Of a DNA stretch of 64,000 nt, positions 7,940 to 17,203 are shown piece after piece. Location: the NCBI RefSeq assembly GCF_003403015.1, contig NZ_QURL01000001.1, forward strand, positions 62,001 through 126,000, read 5' to 3'. Every line of letters starts with the position of its first letter. The first letter of the stretch is position 1. This stretch comes from Fulvimarina endophytica. Its GTDB lineage: Bacteria; Pseudomonadota; Alphaproteobacteria; Rhizobiales; Rhizobiaceae. The translations under genes and the position numbers were made by a program. The notes under the pieces were generated by a model. It saw only the letters and a list, made by a program, of their open reading frames with translations. It ran no database searches and was not told the origin of the DNA.

Positions 7940-10900
7940 ATGGTTCGTTCGAGCAGACAAGCTTTGGGAGACCCGAACGTGCAGCATGTGAAGACGACGG
8001 CTGATTCCATCAGCAGAATCAAGCAGGTCTTCCCCCTGCATCCCATCGGCGCCGTCGCGGCTATGCTTGCCAGGCGCGCTGCCAAAGGCGGAAAACCAGT
8101 CGTCTACATCGCTGAAACCGGGCGGCGGCGGCAGGATATTCTTGAGCTGGCAAACCTTCTGGCCGAACCGGGCACGATCGCCGAATTTGCGGCTCCCGAT
8201 GGCCTCCCGGGCGACGGGCTGCCGGTCAGTGCCGCCATCGCGGGCAACCGAATGGCGGTGTTGCGATGGTTGCTCGATCGCAGGGAGCGGCCGTCCGTCG
8301 TCGTCACCACGCCGGCCGCGCTCATTCGCCTCGTGCCTCCGCGATCGATCTGGACGGATCGCCACCTGGAAATCCGGGTCGGAGAGACCCTCGACACGGA
8401 TCGGCTGGCGACGCGGCTGCGGGGTCTCGGTTACTGGCAGGACGAACGGGTCGACGAGGCTGGCGAATTTGCCTGTGGCGGCAAGGTCGTCGAGATATTC
8501 CCCGCCGCCGCCCCGCGCCCTTGCCGGGTCGAGCACGAGGAGGGTGTCGTCACCAGCATCCGATCCTACGATGCCGCAAGCCAGCGCTCCGTTGCCGAGA
8601 CGGATTGCCTGATCGTCGATCCGGCGAGCGAGTTCGTAACGCTCGGCGACGACAGGCGAGCCGATGCCGACGAGGACGATCACGATCACGATCACGATCA
8701 TGACGGCGACGACGGGGAAGGCTCGCGGACGCACGAATTTCTCTGCCGCCACTACGATGCCTGCGAAACCCTGTTCGACTACCTGCCGGAGGCCGAGGTG
8801 ATCGTCGAGCGCAATGCGGACCTGCGTGCGGACGAGATTTTTAAAGCCCTGGGAGGATTGGATCGGGACAGCTCGACAGGCCGAGCGGTCGGGGCCGATC
8901 ATCTTCGCCCGGAGGATTGGGACGGCATCGTCGCCGATCGGCTCGCGGCGCTCGTCGACAAGGTGGAGGCCGATCACTCCGTCCCGGACTTCGCCCTGGA
9001 GACCCAACCTTACAGGGCCTTCGCGGCGTTCGCGGCCTCCCGGCTCGAGGACGGCCATCGGATCGTCATCTCCGGCAGCGACGGCAAGGCCCTCACGGCG
9101 GCGAAACGGAAGGCGTCCAGGCTTCTCGATCGTGACGTTACGGACGCGGCCACCTGGCGCGATGTCCTCGACGCCGAACCATCCTCGGTCCTCGCCTTCG
9201 AGGCGCCGATCGTGGAGGGTTTCGTCGTTCCGGAAGGTCGCATCACCGTCGTCAGCCTGCACGATCTCGAAGGCGAGATATCATCCCCTCTGTCGAACGA
9301 GCGGACGGCGGGCTTTACCGCCCCGGTCGATACGGTCTTCATTGGCGACAGGGTCGTGCATATCGATCATGGTGTCGCGATTCTCGAAGGGCTCGCAACG
9401 ATCGGAACGGATGAGACTTCCGCGGGCGCCGAGGAAGCACTCGTCCTGCGCTTCGGCAAGGACGAGACGCTCCTCGTTCCCTTAAGCGATATCGGAGCGA
9501 TCTGGCGTTATGGCGGGCCCTCGAGCGAGGTGACGCTCGACACTCTGAAAGGACAAAGCTGGGCGAAGCGTCGTAACGCGGTGTTCGAGGCGATCTCGTC
9601 CACTGCCGAGGGGATGGTGCGACGACTGAAGGAAAAGGCGTCCGCGAAAGCGGCGGTGCTGAAGCCCGACCGCGTCTCATTCGAACGCTTCTGCGCGCGC
9701 TTTGCCTATGATCTGACACCGGATCAGAGCCGGGCCGCGAGCGAGGTGCTTGCCGACCTTTCCTCCGGTCGTCCAATGGACCGGCTCGTCTGCGGTGATG
9801 TGGGATACGGCAAGACCGAGGTCGCGTTTCGTGCGGCTGCTGCGGCGGTGTTCTCCGGCAAGCAGGTGGCGATCATCGCGCCGACGACGGTGCTCGCCCA
9901 GCAGCACTATCGCGAGTTCGTCAAACGCTTCACGCCCCAGGATATCGAGGTCGTTCGGCTGTCGCGCCTTGTCGATAAGGACGAGGCTGCAGCCGCGAAT
10001 AAGGCTTTGAAGAACGGCACGGCGAAGATCGTCGTCGGCACCCATGCGATCCTCGGCAAGGAGATCGGCTTCAAGAATCTGGCGCTCGTCGTCATCGACG
10101 AGGAACAGCGCTTCGGCAGCCAGCACAAGGCCGGGATGCGCGCTTTGGCCGAGGGCCTCCACGTCCTTGCGATGACCGCGACGCCGATCCCGCGAACGCT
10201 GGAAGCGGGCTTCGTCGGCCTGAGCGATCTCAGCATCATCGCAACGCCTCCCGTCCGCCGCAGCCCGGTACGCACCGAGATCGGCCCGTTCGAGGACGAG
10301 GCGGTGAGGAAAGCGCTTTCGGCCGAATACGCCCGCGGCGGGCAGAGCTTCGTCGTCTGTCCGCGGATCGAAGACCTCGAGTCGATGGCGGCGAAGCTCG
10401 CCGAACTTTCTCCGGACCAGTCCGTGGTCACGCTGCATGGCCGGATGAAGCCCGACGAGGTCGAGGATTCGATGCTCGCCTTCGCCAACGGGCAATACGA
10501 TATTCTCCTTGCCACGACGATCGTCGAGAGCGGGCTCGACGTCGCCAATGCGAATACGATGATCGTCTGCCATGCCGATCGCTTCGGCCTCGCCGAACTT
10601 CACCAGCTGCGTGGTCGCGTCGGGCGCGGCGTCAGCCGGGGGCATGTCCTGCTGACGACGGAGGCCGGCGAAGAGATCGGCGAGGAGGCGGGCAAACGGC
10701 TTCGCGCGCTTGTCGAGTTCGACACCCTCGGTTCCGGTTTCGACATCGCCGCACGCGATCTCGACCTGCGAGGGACGGGGGACCTTCTCGGAGACGAGCA
10801 GGCCGGCCATCTTCAGACGATCGGCGTCGCGCTCTATCGCAAGACGCTGGAGCGGGCGATCGAAGTCGCGAAGGGAAACCCCCAGAGCGACGATGTCCGT

Positions 10901-11338
10901 CCCGTGATTTCGGTCGGGCGCGCCCTTTCGATCCCGGCAGATTACGTGACGGAGGCGGACATGCGCATCGAGATCGCCAATCTTCTGGAACACGTGCAGT
11001 CGGCATCCGAACTCGACGATCTGCATGCGGAGATCGAGGATCGCTTCGGCCCCATGCCGGAGGGCCTCGAAACGAGCTTCGCACTCGCGAGGCTTCGCCT
11101 GCGCTGCTCCGAACTCGGGGTTGCGAAATTCGATCTTGGCCCGAAGGCGATCGCTCTCAGCTTCACGCCTTCGACCCTCGAAAGTCTCGAGCTTTCGAAG
11201 CTCGGCGAGGAAGACGGCATCAAGCGCTCGAAACAGCGACTGCTCTTCGAACGCCGTAAAGGTGAGGGAACCGCTCCGATGGCGGAGGCGCAGGACGTCC
11301 TCGACCAGCTCGAGCGCCTGCTGCATGCACCCGGTTGA
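7940..11338 (+). CDS. Mfd-like transcription-repair coupling helicase (diverged paralogue)
   Basis: Protein of 1132 aa with the Mfd layout: a UvrB-like N-terminal half (about 15-400), an RNA-polymerase-interaction (CarD-like) domain from about residue 463 (GDRVVHIDHGVAILEG), a superfamily 2 helicase with Walker A GYGKTE (about 623-628), DEEQRFG (about 720) and the LHQLRGRVGRG motif VI, and a C-terminal TRCF domain. It differs from canonical alphaproteobacterial Mfd in the RID and linker and carries an Asp-His insert, DEDDHDHDHDHDGDD, near residues 241-256. I read it as a second Mfd-type translocase, not the housekeeping one. The start is uncertain: ATG 7940 or GTG 7979. It appears to be a single-gene unit. 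Confidence 0.85.
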   Translation: MVRSSRQALGDPNVQHVKTTADSISRIKQVFPLHPIGAVAAMLARRAAKGGKPVVYIAETGRRRQDILELANLLAEPGTIAEFAAPDGLPGDGLPVSAAIAGNRMAVLRWLLDRRERPSVVVTTPAALIRLVPPRSIWTDRHLEIRVGETLDTDRLATRLRGLGYWQDERVDEAGEFACGGKVVEIFPAAAPRPCRVEHEEGVVTSIRSYDAASQRSVAETDCLIVDPASEFVTLGDDRRADADEDDHDHDHDHDGDDGEGSRTHEFLCRHYDACETLFDYLPEAEVIVERNADLRADEIFKALGGLDRDSSTGRAVGADHLRPEDWDGIVADRLAALVDKVEADHSVPDFALETQPYRAFAAFAASRLEDGHRIVISGSDGKALTAAKRKASRLLDRDVTDAATWRDVLDAEPSSVLAFEAPIVEGFVVPEGRITVVSLHDLEGEISSPLSNERTAGFTAPVDTVFIGDRVVHIDHGVAILEGLATIGTDETSAGAEEALVLRFGKDETLLVPLSDIGAIWRYGGPSSEVTLDTLKGQSWAKRRNAVFEAISSTAEGMVRRLKEKASAKAAVLKPDRVSFERFCARFAYDLTPDQSRAASEVLADLSSGRPMDRLVCGDVGYGKTEVAFRAAAAAVFSGKQVAIIAPTTVLAQQHYREFVKRFTPQDIEVVRLSRLVDKDEAAAANKALKNGTAKIVVGTHAILGKEIGFKNLALVVIDEEQRFGSQHKAGMRALAEGLHVLAMTATPIPRTLEAGFVGLSDLSIIATPPVRRSPVRTEIGPFEDEAVRKALSAEYARGGQSFVVCPRIEDLESMAAKLAELSPDQSVVTLHGRMKPDEVEDSMLAFANGQYDILLATTIVESGLDVANANTMIVCHADRFGLAELHQLRGRVGRGVSRGHVLLTTEAGEEIGEEAGKRLRALVEFDTLGSGFDIAARDLDLRGTGDLLGDEQAGHLQTIGVALYRKTLERAIEVAKGNPQSDDVRPVISVGRALSIPADYVTEADMRIEIANLLEHVQSASELDDLHAEIEDRFGPMPEGLETSFALARLRLRCSELGVAKFDLGPKAIALSFTPSTLESLELSKLGEEDGIKRSKQRLLFERRKGEGTAPMAEAQDVLDQLERLLHAPG

Positions 11339-11342
11339 TTCA

Positions 11343-11371
11343 GACGCCCGCACCATGGGACTGCGGGCGTC
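11343..11371 (+). terminator. Hairpin after the Mfd-like gene
   Basis: A perfect 10-bp stem (GACGCCCGCA with TGCGGGCGTC) with a 9-nt loop begins 4 bp after the helicase stop. There is no T run, but position and stability fit a transcription end signal between this gene and the operon arriving from the other side. Confidence 0.55.
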
Positions 11372-11526
11372 GAGAGGCACGGATTCGACGGGAGCCTGAT
11401 CTCGTCACGCGCGGGACCCGCGCATCCTCTTCCAAGCCGCAGCAGGCTGATGTCCACGGCTCTGTCGGAACGGTCAGTCGATCCTTCGGTCGGGGTGGAC
11501 GCGCGAGATCGCGACTTCCCGCTCGA

Positions 11527-12198
11527 TCACAACACGGAAAATCCGGTTCCTGATCGTTGGAGACGGACCCTCATCGCGGCAACTGCCGAAGGTATGGGCT
11601 CGATGATTTCCGTATCGAAGGCCGACGAAAGGGATTGCGCGATGTCGGCGAGCGGTCCGCCGCCGATGATGACGGCCTCCGCCTTATCGAGCCGGATGCA
11701 CCGCTCCACCACGTCGAACAGTTCCTCCCGAAGCAGAGCTGGATCTTGCATGAGCTCCATAGGGTCCAGGGCGGGGGTTCTGATCGAAACCAGTTGGCGA
11801 TCGAATCCGTAATCTGCGGCGAGCCGGGCAATCGCATCATGCAAGGACGGTGTCGTCGTCGCGATCGCGAAGGGGCGCCGGTGTTCTGCGGCAGCCGTCA
11901 TGGATGCCTCCGCAATCCCGATGACCGGAATGTCGAGCCGATGTTTGAGGGCCGGAACGCCGGGGTCTCCGAAAGCGGCGACGATGACGCCGCCAAAGAA
12001 GCGAGGGATATGAAGGCCGCCGACGACGGTCGCAGCCTCGCCGAGCGCGCGCTCGTCGCTGATGAAAGGCTCGCCTCTGTCTGCGGTGAGGCCGACGATT
12101 TCCATGTCGTCGGCATGGGCCCGCGCGACCGCGACCATCCGATCCGTCGTGGCAAGGGATGTGTTGGGATTGATCAGGGCGATGCTTGGAACCGTCAT
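11527..12198 (-). CDS. Asp/Glu/hydantoin racemase-superfamily protein lacking both catalytic cysteines
   Basis: Protein of 223 aa beginning MTVPSIALINPNTS, the INPNxS start of the hydantoin racemase group. The ATG at 12198 overlaps the upstream amidase stop (ATGA), which fixes the start. In active hydantoin racemases one Cys lies in an ACFxDPG segment and the other in a GCAGM segment. Here these read VAAFGDPG and IIGGGPLADI, so both positions lack Cys; the only Cys (VVERCIRL) is elsewhere. It is therefore either a non-racemase branch (perhaps a lyase or isomerase with other chemistry) or inactive. Last gene of the eight-gene operon starting at 19030. Confidence 0.82.
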   Translation of the reverse strand: MTVPSIALINPNTSLATTDRMVAVARAHADDMEIVGLTADRGEPFISDERALGEAATVVGGLHIPRFFGGVIVAAFGDPGVPALKHRLDIPVIGIAEASMTAAAEHRRPFAIATTTPSLHDAIARLAADYGFDRQLVSIRTPALDPMELMQDPALLREELFDVVERCIRLDKAEAVIIGGGPLADIAQSLSSAFDTEIIEPIPSAVAAMRVRLQRSGTGFSVL

Positions 12199-13622
12199 CG
12201 ATCCGAAGCGCCCCCATGCGTGGACCCGAACGCGGCAAGCTCGGGCGGGACATGGCGAAAGCCATTCCTTTCGAGCCGGCAGGCCATCTCCCGGAGCAGG
12301 GGCTCGCGGCCCGGCGGCACGACCAGCTGGAGGCCGAAGGGCAGCGCGCCCGGCCGCCGGGGCGCGGGGATCGACAATGCCGGAAAGCCGATCAGCGATA
12401 TGATCGCGGTTGGGGCGAGATAGTCGATGATCGATCCGAGACGCTGTCCGCCGACCTCCAGCACCTCCTCCTGTTCGTTCGCAAAGGGCAGGATCGAGCA
12501 ACTCGGCATAACGAGAAGGTCGAACCTCTCGAAGAACGCCATGGCCCGCCGCCAGATCGCCGAGCGCATCGCCTCCGCCTTCAGGTAGTCTTCGGCGCTG
12601 AGCGGCTCACCCTGCCGCACGTTCCAGACAAAGGAGGGGCTGAGCTGGTCTGCGTGTTTTTCGACGAGCGCACGGGACCGGAACCAGCTTTCGGCAGCGC
12701 GCAGCGTCTTGAAGGTCGCGAACGCGCCCGTCATGTCAGGCGCTGCGAACTGCAAGGGGCCGAGGATCGTCTCGATCTCGGCGCAGGCCTCCTCGAAGCG
12801 CGATGCCACCTCGTGATCCACGGGAAACGATCCGCCAAGGTCGAGGCTCGCGGCGATCCGGGCTCGATCGGGCAGGTGTCCGCACGGCACGGAGGCGATC
12901 GAGAGCGGATCGCGCGGATCGCTGCCGGACATCGCGCCCAGCATCAGGAATGCATCGCGGACGCTGCGCGCCAGAACGCCCTCGGTCGCGAGTTGCGAAA
13001 AGGCAAGGCTCCGATCGAGGTCTGCGATCGTCCCGGGTGCCGGCCTCAGGCCGACGATACCGCAGAACGAGGCGGGCATGCGCACCGAGCCGCCGAAGTC
13101 CGTGCCCTGGGCGAGGGCGGCCATGCCGGTCGCGACCGCGACCGCCGAGCCGCCGCTCGAGCCGCCGGAGGTCCGCGTCGTGTCGTAGGGGTTCCGGGTC
13201 GGGCCGCAGAGATCGTTGGTGCAGACGGCACCGAAGGCGAATTCCGGCGTGTTCGTCTTGCCGAGGATGATTGCGCCCGCCTCTCTTAGACGTGAGACCG
13301 AGAGCGCATCGGCCTTCGGCACGAAATTGGCGAAGAGGCGCGAGCCTTGTGTCGTGCGGAGCCCCTTCGTCGCCGTCACGTCCTTGATCGCGATCGGCAC
13401 GCCGTGAAGGGGCCCGCATACGGAACCCGCTGCTCTCTGCTCGTCGAGTGCGCGCGCCGTCGCCCGGGCGCCGTCCTCGTCGATCGTGACGAAGGCGTTG
13501 AGCGCGCCGTCCAACCGGCGGATTTGCCCCAATGCTTCATCGACCGCCTCGAGCGCGGACATCCTGCCGTTGCGCAGGGCGTCGGCCAGATCGGTCGCGT
13601 CGGTGTCTATCCCGGTCGTCAT
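12195..13622 (-). CDS. Amidase-signature family hydrolase
   Basis: Protein of 475 aa that should hydrolyse a C-N amide bond by the Ser-cisSer-Lys triad: K80 in VPIAIKD, the GGSSGGS loop at residues 153-159, and nucleophile S179 in GTDFGGSVRMPAS. The start at 13622 is fixed by ATGA overlap with the deacetylase stop; the frame is open 18 bp further. It overlaps the racemase-like gene at its 3' end. The substrate is unknown, but its place after a cyclase and a PuuE-like enzyme suggests it cleaves an open-chain amide made from an imported cyclic compound. Confidence 0.93.
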   Translation of the reverse strand: MTTGIDTDATDLADALRNGRMSALEAVDEALGQIRRLDGALNAFVTIDEDGARATARALDEQRAAGSVCGPLHGVPIAIKDVTATKGLRTTQGSRLFANFVPKADALSVSRLREAGAIILGKTNTPEFAFGAVCTNDLCGPTRNPYDTTRTSGGSSGGSAVAVATGMAALAQGTDFGGSVRMPASFCGIVGLRPAPGTIADLDRSLAFSQLATEGVLARSVRDAFLMLGAMSGSDPRDPLSIASVPCGHLPDRARIAASLDLGGSFPVDHEVASRFEEACAEIETILGPLQFAAPDMTGAFATFKTLRAAESWFRSRALVEKHADQLSPSFVWNVRQGEPLSAEDYLKAEAMRSAIWRRAMAFFERFDLLVMPSCSILPFANEQEEVLEVGGQRLGSIIDYLAPTAIISLIGFPALSIPAPRRPGALPFGLQLVVPPGREPLLREMACRLERNGFRHVPPELAAFGSTHGGASDR

Positions 13623-14539
13623 GAGGCCTCGCCGATCCAATGCCTTGCAATGTCCACGCGGCGGGCGACCCAGACGTGCGGATGGGCCGAGACGTGGTCC
13701 ATGAACCGCTCCAGCGCCCGGACGCGGCCCGGACGGCCCGCGAGACGAGGATGCAGCCCGACGGACATCATGCGCGCCTGTTCCGCACCCTCGCCGTGCA
13801 GCATGTCGAACGTATCGACGAGATAGTCGAGCCAGTCGGACCCGGTGTCGAAGCCCGGTGCTGCGGCAAAGCGCATGTCGTTGGTGTCGAAGGCATAGGG
13901 AAGGACGAGGTGGCGCCCCGTCTCGTGGTCGAGGACATACGGCGTATCGTCGTTATAGGCGTCGCTGTCATAGAGAAACCCGCCATTGGCGATGACGAGG
14001 CGGCGCGTGTTCGTGCTGACGCGTCCGGTGTACCAGCCGGCGGGCGGCGTTCCCGTCAGCCTCTCGATCGTCTCGATGCACCGGGCCATATCTGACGCCT
14101 CGACCTCTTCCGGGACATCGCGATAGTCGATCCAGCGCCAGCCATGGGCCGCGATCTCGTGGCCGTCGCGCGTCAGTCGTGTCGCGATCTCCGGCACCCG
14201 CTCGAGCGCAAGTCCGGTCGCGAAGGCGGTGAGGGGGAGCGCGCGCCGGCGGAAGAGATCGAGAAGCCGCCAGATGCCGACCCGGCTGCCATACTCGTAG
14301 TGAGATTCCATCACGAGATTGCGCATGCCCGGCCAAGGATCTGCGCGCATGTCCGCGTTCAGATGCTCGGACATGGCATCGCCGTCGAGGAGATGGCGCT
14401 CGGCTCCCTCCTCGACATTGAGAACGAAGGAGAGCGCGAGGCGAGCACCGCCCGGCCAGCGGATGCCGGGCCTCTCCTCGCCGCGTCCTCTCAGGTCATC
14501 GAGGCGTTCGGCGGCGTCGAGGCGGATCGCGGCCGGCAT
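13619..14539 (-). CDS. PuuE-like polysaccharide deacetylase-fold hydrolase
   Basis: Protein of 306 aa related to the cofactor-poor allantoinase PuuE and similar NodB-fold enzymes that open cyclic amides or ureides. Visible landmarks are the N-terminal LALSFVLNVEEGAER, the YEYGSRVGIWRLLDLF segment, EIAAHGWRWIDY and AGWYTGRVSTNTRRL, all characteristic of the PuuE group. The first conserved Asp of NodB enzymes is replaced by Asn-Val-Glu-Glu, as in PuuE. ATG 14539 overlaps the cyclase stop. A ring-opening role on an N-heterocycle is likely; true allantoinase activity is not shown, because no other allantoin genes are near. Confidence 0.88.
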   Translation of the reverse strand: MPAAIRLDAAERLDDLRGRGEERPGIRWPGGARLALSFVLNVEEGAERHLLDGDAMSEHLNADMRADPWPGMRNLVMESHYEYGSRVGIWRLLDLFRRRALPLTAFATGLALERVPEIATRLTRDGHEIAAHGWRWIDYRDVPEEVEASDMARCIETIERLTGTPPAGWYTGRVSTNTRRLVIANGGFLYDSDAYNDDTPYVLDHETGRHLVLPYAFDTNDMRFAAAPGFDTGSDWLDYLVDTFDMLHGEGAEQARMMSVGLHPRLAGRPGRVRALERFMDHVSAHPHVWVARRVDIARHWIGEAS

Positions 14540-15237
14540 CAGTCGTGAAGGAAGGCGAGGGCGCGGACGGGCGATCCGGAGGCGCCCGCGATGCGCAGGG
14601 GAATGCCCTGGAATTGGAACTCCCCGACGCCGAGCAGCACCTCCAGATTCCAGAGCCACTCGTAATGGACCATCTTCAGGTCGCGGCAGATGCGATGGTT
14701 GACGAAGAGGTTCTCGTCGACGCGGTCGGTCGAGGGGCCTTCGACGCCATGGACGCGCGAGCCGCGATCATGCAGCCAGTGCGTCGCCTCTGCGGTGACC
14801 TGCGGGTTCATGCTGCAGATCCGGGGATCGGGCCAGTGCCGCGCGTTGATGCCGGTGCACATCAGGACGATGTGTCCGTCGACCTGAACGCCCGCTTCGC
14901 GCGCCGCCTTCTCCATGTCGTCCGCGCCGATGTCGCCGCGATCGCCCACATGCCTGAGATCGAGGCAGACCGCCTTGCCCATGAACCATTCGATCGGCAT
15001 CAGGTCGATGGTCAGGCCGTCCGGATCGTTGTGGGAAAGGGCGTCGATATGGGTTCCCGAATGATCCAGCATTCCGAGATACCATGTCGTGAACGTCAGG
15101 AGGTCGTCCGGAGTGCCCTGCTTGTAGCGCTTGGAGGCTTCATGGGTCGTGTGGGGGATGACGACCGGCCGGGCGAGGCGTCCGAGTGCCGGTAGCCCGT
15201 CCTCGAGCGGCAAAGTGAGATCGACGATACGGGTCAT
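14539..15237 (-). CDS. Cyclase-family (KynB-like) metal-dependent hydrolase
   Basis: Protein of 232 aa in the family of kynurenine formamidase, isatin hydrolase and related enzymes. The metal motif is complete: H59-S-G-T-H63-I-D65 and H69 in HSGTHIDALSH. These enzymes hydrolyse N-formyl or lactam bonds. It starts 12 bp after the DctM stop and ends overlapping the deacetylase start, so it belongs to the TRAP-transporter operon. No kynureninase or tryptophan dioxygenase is present, so kynurenine formamidase itself is unlikely; a lactam or imide ring is a better guess. Confidence 0.9.
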   Translation of the reverse strand: MTRIVDLTLPLEDGLPALGRLARPVVIPHTTHEASKRYKQGTPDDLLTFTTWYLGMLDHSGTHIDALSHNDPDGLTIDLMPIEWFMGKAVCLDLRHVGDRGDIGADDMEKAAREAGVQVDGHIVLMCTGINARHWPDPRICSMNPQVTAEATHWLHDRGSRVHGVEGPSTDRVDENLFVNHRICRDLKMVHYEWLWNLEVLLGVGEFQFQGIPLRIAGASGSPVRALAFLHD

Positions 15238-15249
15238 GGGTTCACCTCC

Positions 15250-16551
15250 TCAGGAGTGCATCTGTGCCGGAAGCCAGGTCGCGATTGCCGGGAAGGCGAT
15301 CAGCAGGAGGGCGAAGGCGATCATCAGGAGAACGTAGGGGAATGCGCCCCATGCGACGTCGCGAAACGAGCCGCCGTCGGAGCGAACGCCGTGGACGACA
15401 TAGAGATTCATTCCGACGGGAGGCGTAATCAGCCCGAGTTCGCACATCAGAATGATGAAGATGCCGAACCAGATCGGATCGATCCCCGCATGCATGACGA
15501 TGGGCAGGGCGACGGGGATCGTCAGCACCATCATCGACAGGACGTCCATGAACATTCCGAGGACGATGTAGAAGAGGATGAATGCGATCATGAGGCCCGC
15601 GGGCGACAGGCCGAGCGAGGCCACCCAGTCGGTCGCGGCCTGTGCGACGCCGCCGAGCGAGAGCGTGACGTTCAGCATGAAGGCACCGACGACGATGAGG
15701 AGGATCATGCCGGACGTGCGGGCGGTGTTGAGGAAACACTGGCGCAGGAAGTCGATGCTCATCGCACCGTGGGCGATGGCGAGGAGGAGGGCGGCGACGA
15801 CGCCGAGGGCTGCGGACTCGGTCGGGGTCGCAAAACCGGTATAGATCGATCCGGTGATGACGAGGAAGATCAGGACCGGCCCGCCGAGATGGCGCAGCGA
15901 TCGGAACCTCTCGGCCCAGCTGATCGTGTCCGGCGCCCGTTCGCCGGCGGGAAAGAGCTTCGCCTCGATCATGATGTAGATGCTGAACAGGGACGTCAGG
16001 AGAAGACCCGGAACGATACCCGCGACGAACAACTGCCCGACCGAGACGCCGGCGAGCGAGCCGTAGATGAGGAGGTTGACCGAGGGCGGGATGAGAATGC
16101 CGAGCGTGCCGCCGGCTGCGAGGGAACCGAGCGAGCGCCCGACCGCGTAGCCGCGATCGTTCAGGGCCGGCAGGGACACGGTCGCCACCGTCGCGGCGGT
16201 CGCGACCGAAGAGCCGGACGTTGCGGAGAACAGCGCGCTCGCCCCGATATTGGAATGCAAGAGCCCGCCTGGAAGGCGACCGAGCCACAGGGAGAGGGTC
16301 TCGTACATCCGGTCTGCGATGCCGCTGCGCAGCAGGATCTCGCCGAGCAGGATGAACAGCGGGATCGCCGTCATGAGGTTGTCGTTGAGAACGCCCCAGA
16401 CGACCGATCCCATCGAATCGACGAGGGGCATTCCGTAGAGCAGCCAGCCGCCGACGACGCCGGTGATCGTCATGACCGTCGCAACGGGCACGCTCAGGAG
16501 AAGGAAGGCCAGCATCACGGCAAAGCCGGTGGCGACGGTCGCAATGTCCAT
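15250..16551 (-). CDS. TRAP transporter large permease (DctM type)
   Basis: Integral membrane protein of 433 aa that couples sodium flow to uptake of the ligand delivered by the DctP protein. It has about twelve hydrophobic helices and the DctM hallmarks TLGILIPPSVNLLIYG and GLITPPVGMNLYVV. The order DctP-DctQ-DctM with short gaps is standard. Substrates of TRAP systems are mostly carboxylates, sulfonates and related acids, so the operon probably imports an organic acid. Confidence 0.96.
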   Translation of the reverse strand: MDIATVATGFAVMLAFLLLSVPVATVMTITGVVGGWLLYGMPLVDSMGSVVWGVLNDNLMTAIPLFILLGEILLRSGIADRMYETLSLWLGRLPGGLLHSNIGASALFSATSGSSVATAATVATVSLPALNDRGYAVGRSLGSLAAGGTLGILIPPSVNLLIYGSLAGVSVGQLFVAGIVPGLLLTSLFSIYIMIEAKLFPAGERAPDTISWAERFRSLRHLGGPVLIFLVITGSIYTGFATPTESAALGVVAALLLAIAHGAMSIDFLRQCFLNTARTSGMILLIVVGAFMLNVTLSLGGVAQAATDWVASLGLSPAGLMIAFILFYIVLGMFMDVLSMMVLTIPVALPIVMHAGIDPIWFGIFIILMCELGLITPPVGMNLYVVHGVRSDGGSFRDVAWGAFPYVLLMIAFALLLIAFPAIATWLPAQMHS

Positions 16552-16566
16552 CTTGGTCTCTCCGGT

Positions 16567-17124
16567 TCAGCGTCTGCGTTCGATGTCGGACAATTCGGCC
16601 TCGAGCTGGTCCTTCTCGACCGACGTGCCGAACCTTTGGTTCATTTCCTTCAGGCGGCCCGACAGGAGCAGGCCGGTCGCGTGCGCCATCCAGGCGAGGC
16701 TGACGAGGAGGAAGAGGGCGAGCGAGGCGAGCCAGAGCGATTGCGGCCATGCGAGGGGCGTTGCCCAGGGCGTGGGAGCCGTGCTGTGATAGGAGATGGA
16801 CTCCGTCAGCATCTGCCATCCGAGAAAGACGAGGAGCAGGGCCATCGCGACGAGTGAGGCGAGGGCTACCCAGTCCAGCGCGGCGCGCAGGGCGAGGGGA
16901 AGGTGGACGTAGAGAACGTCGATGCGCATATGGGCGCGCTCGGCGAGCGCAATGACGAAGGCTAGCCCCGCGCCGACGGCCAGTATGTAGCCGCCGAGTT
17001 CGTCCGCTCCTTCGAACGAGACGGCGAAGAGTTTGCGCGAGACGACGTCGGCCGTCACGAAGAGCGAAAGCCCCACGAGAACGCAGCCGAAGGCGAACGC
17101 GGTGACATCCGAGAGAACTTTCAT
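16567..17124 (-). CDS. TRAP transporter small permease (DctQ type)
   Basis: Four-helix membrane protein of 185 aa. ATG 17124 is chosen because the frame upstream is Arg/Pro-rich and runs into the intercistronic hairpin, while from 17124 it begins with the first hydrophobic helix (MKVLSDVTAFAFGCVL). Typical DctQ features are ADVVSRKLF after helix 1 and AHMRIDVLY after helix 2. The C-terminus is a charged tail of about 35 residues, longer than usual. It pairs with DctM, whose start is 15 bp downstream. Confidence 0.93.
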   Translation of the reverse strand: MKVLSDVTAFAFGCVLVGLSLFVTADVVSRKLFAVSFEGADELGGYILAVGAGLAFVIALAERAHMRIDVLYVHLPLALRAALDWVALASLVAMALLLVFLGWQMLTESISYHSTAPTPWATPLAWPQSLWLASLALFLLVSLAWMAHATGLLLSGRLKEMNQRFGTSVEKDQLEAELSDIERRR

Positions 17125-17157
17125 GGCGCGACCCTTCGCATGGGTTCGAGATAGCGG

Positions 17158-17194
17158 GGGCCGCCGCGCGGGGGTGGCACCCGCACGGCGGCCC
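17158..17194 (-). terminator. Strong intercistronic hairpin between dctP and dctQ
   Basis: The stem is GGGCCGCCG with CGGCGGCCC (9 bp), a C/A mismatch, then GCGGG with CCCGC, closing a 7-nt loop. It lies 10 bp after the DctP stop and ahead of the DctQ start. Because the downstream genes lack their own promoter, partial termination or mRNA protection that favours DctP is the likely effect. Confidence 0.55.
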
Positions 17195-17203
17195 GGGCGG
17201 TCC

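Noticed and set aside
8661..8708. GATCAC repeats considered as a simple DNA repeat element
   Set aside because: They lie in frame inside the Mfd-like gene and encode the Asp-His run; better described as part of that protein.
13619..14539. Deacetylase called as allantoinase in purine breakdown
   Set aside because: PuuE-like motifs are present, but no allantoate, ureidoglycolate or urate genes occur in the window, so only the broad class is supported.
14539..15237. Cyclase called as kynurenine formamidase (KynB)
   Set aside because: The metal motif fits, but no kynureninase, tryptophan dioxygenase or anthranilate genes are near; the operon has TRAP and amidase genes instead.
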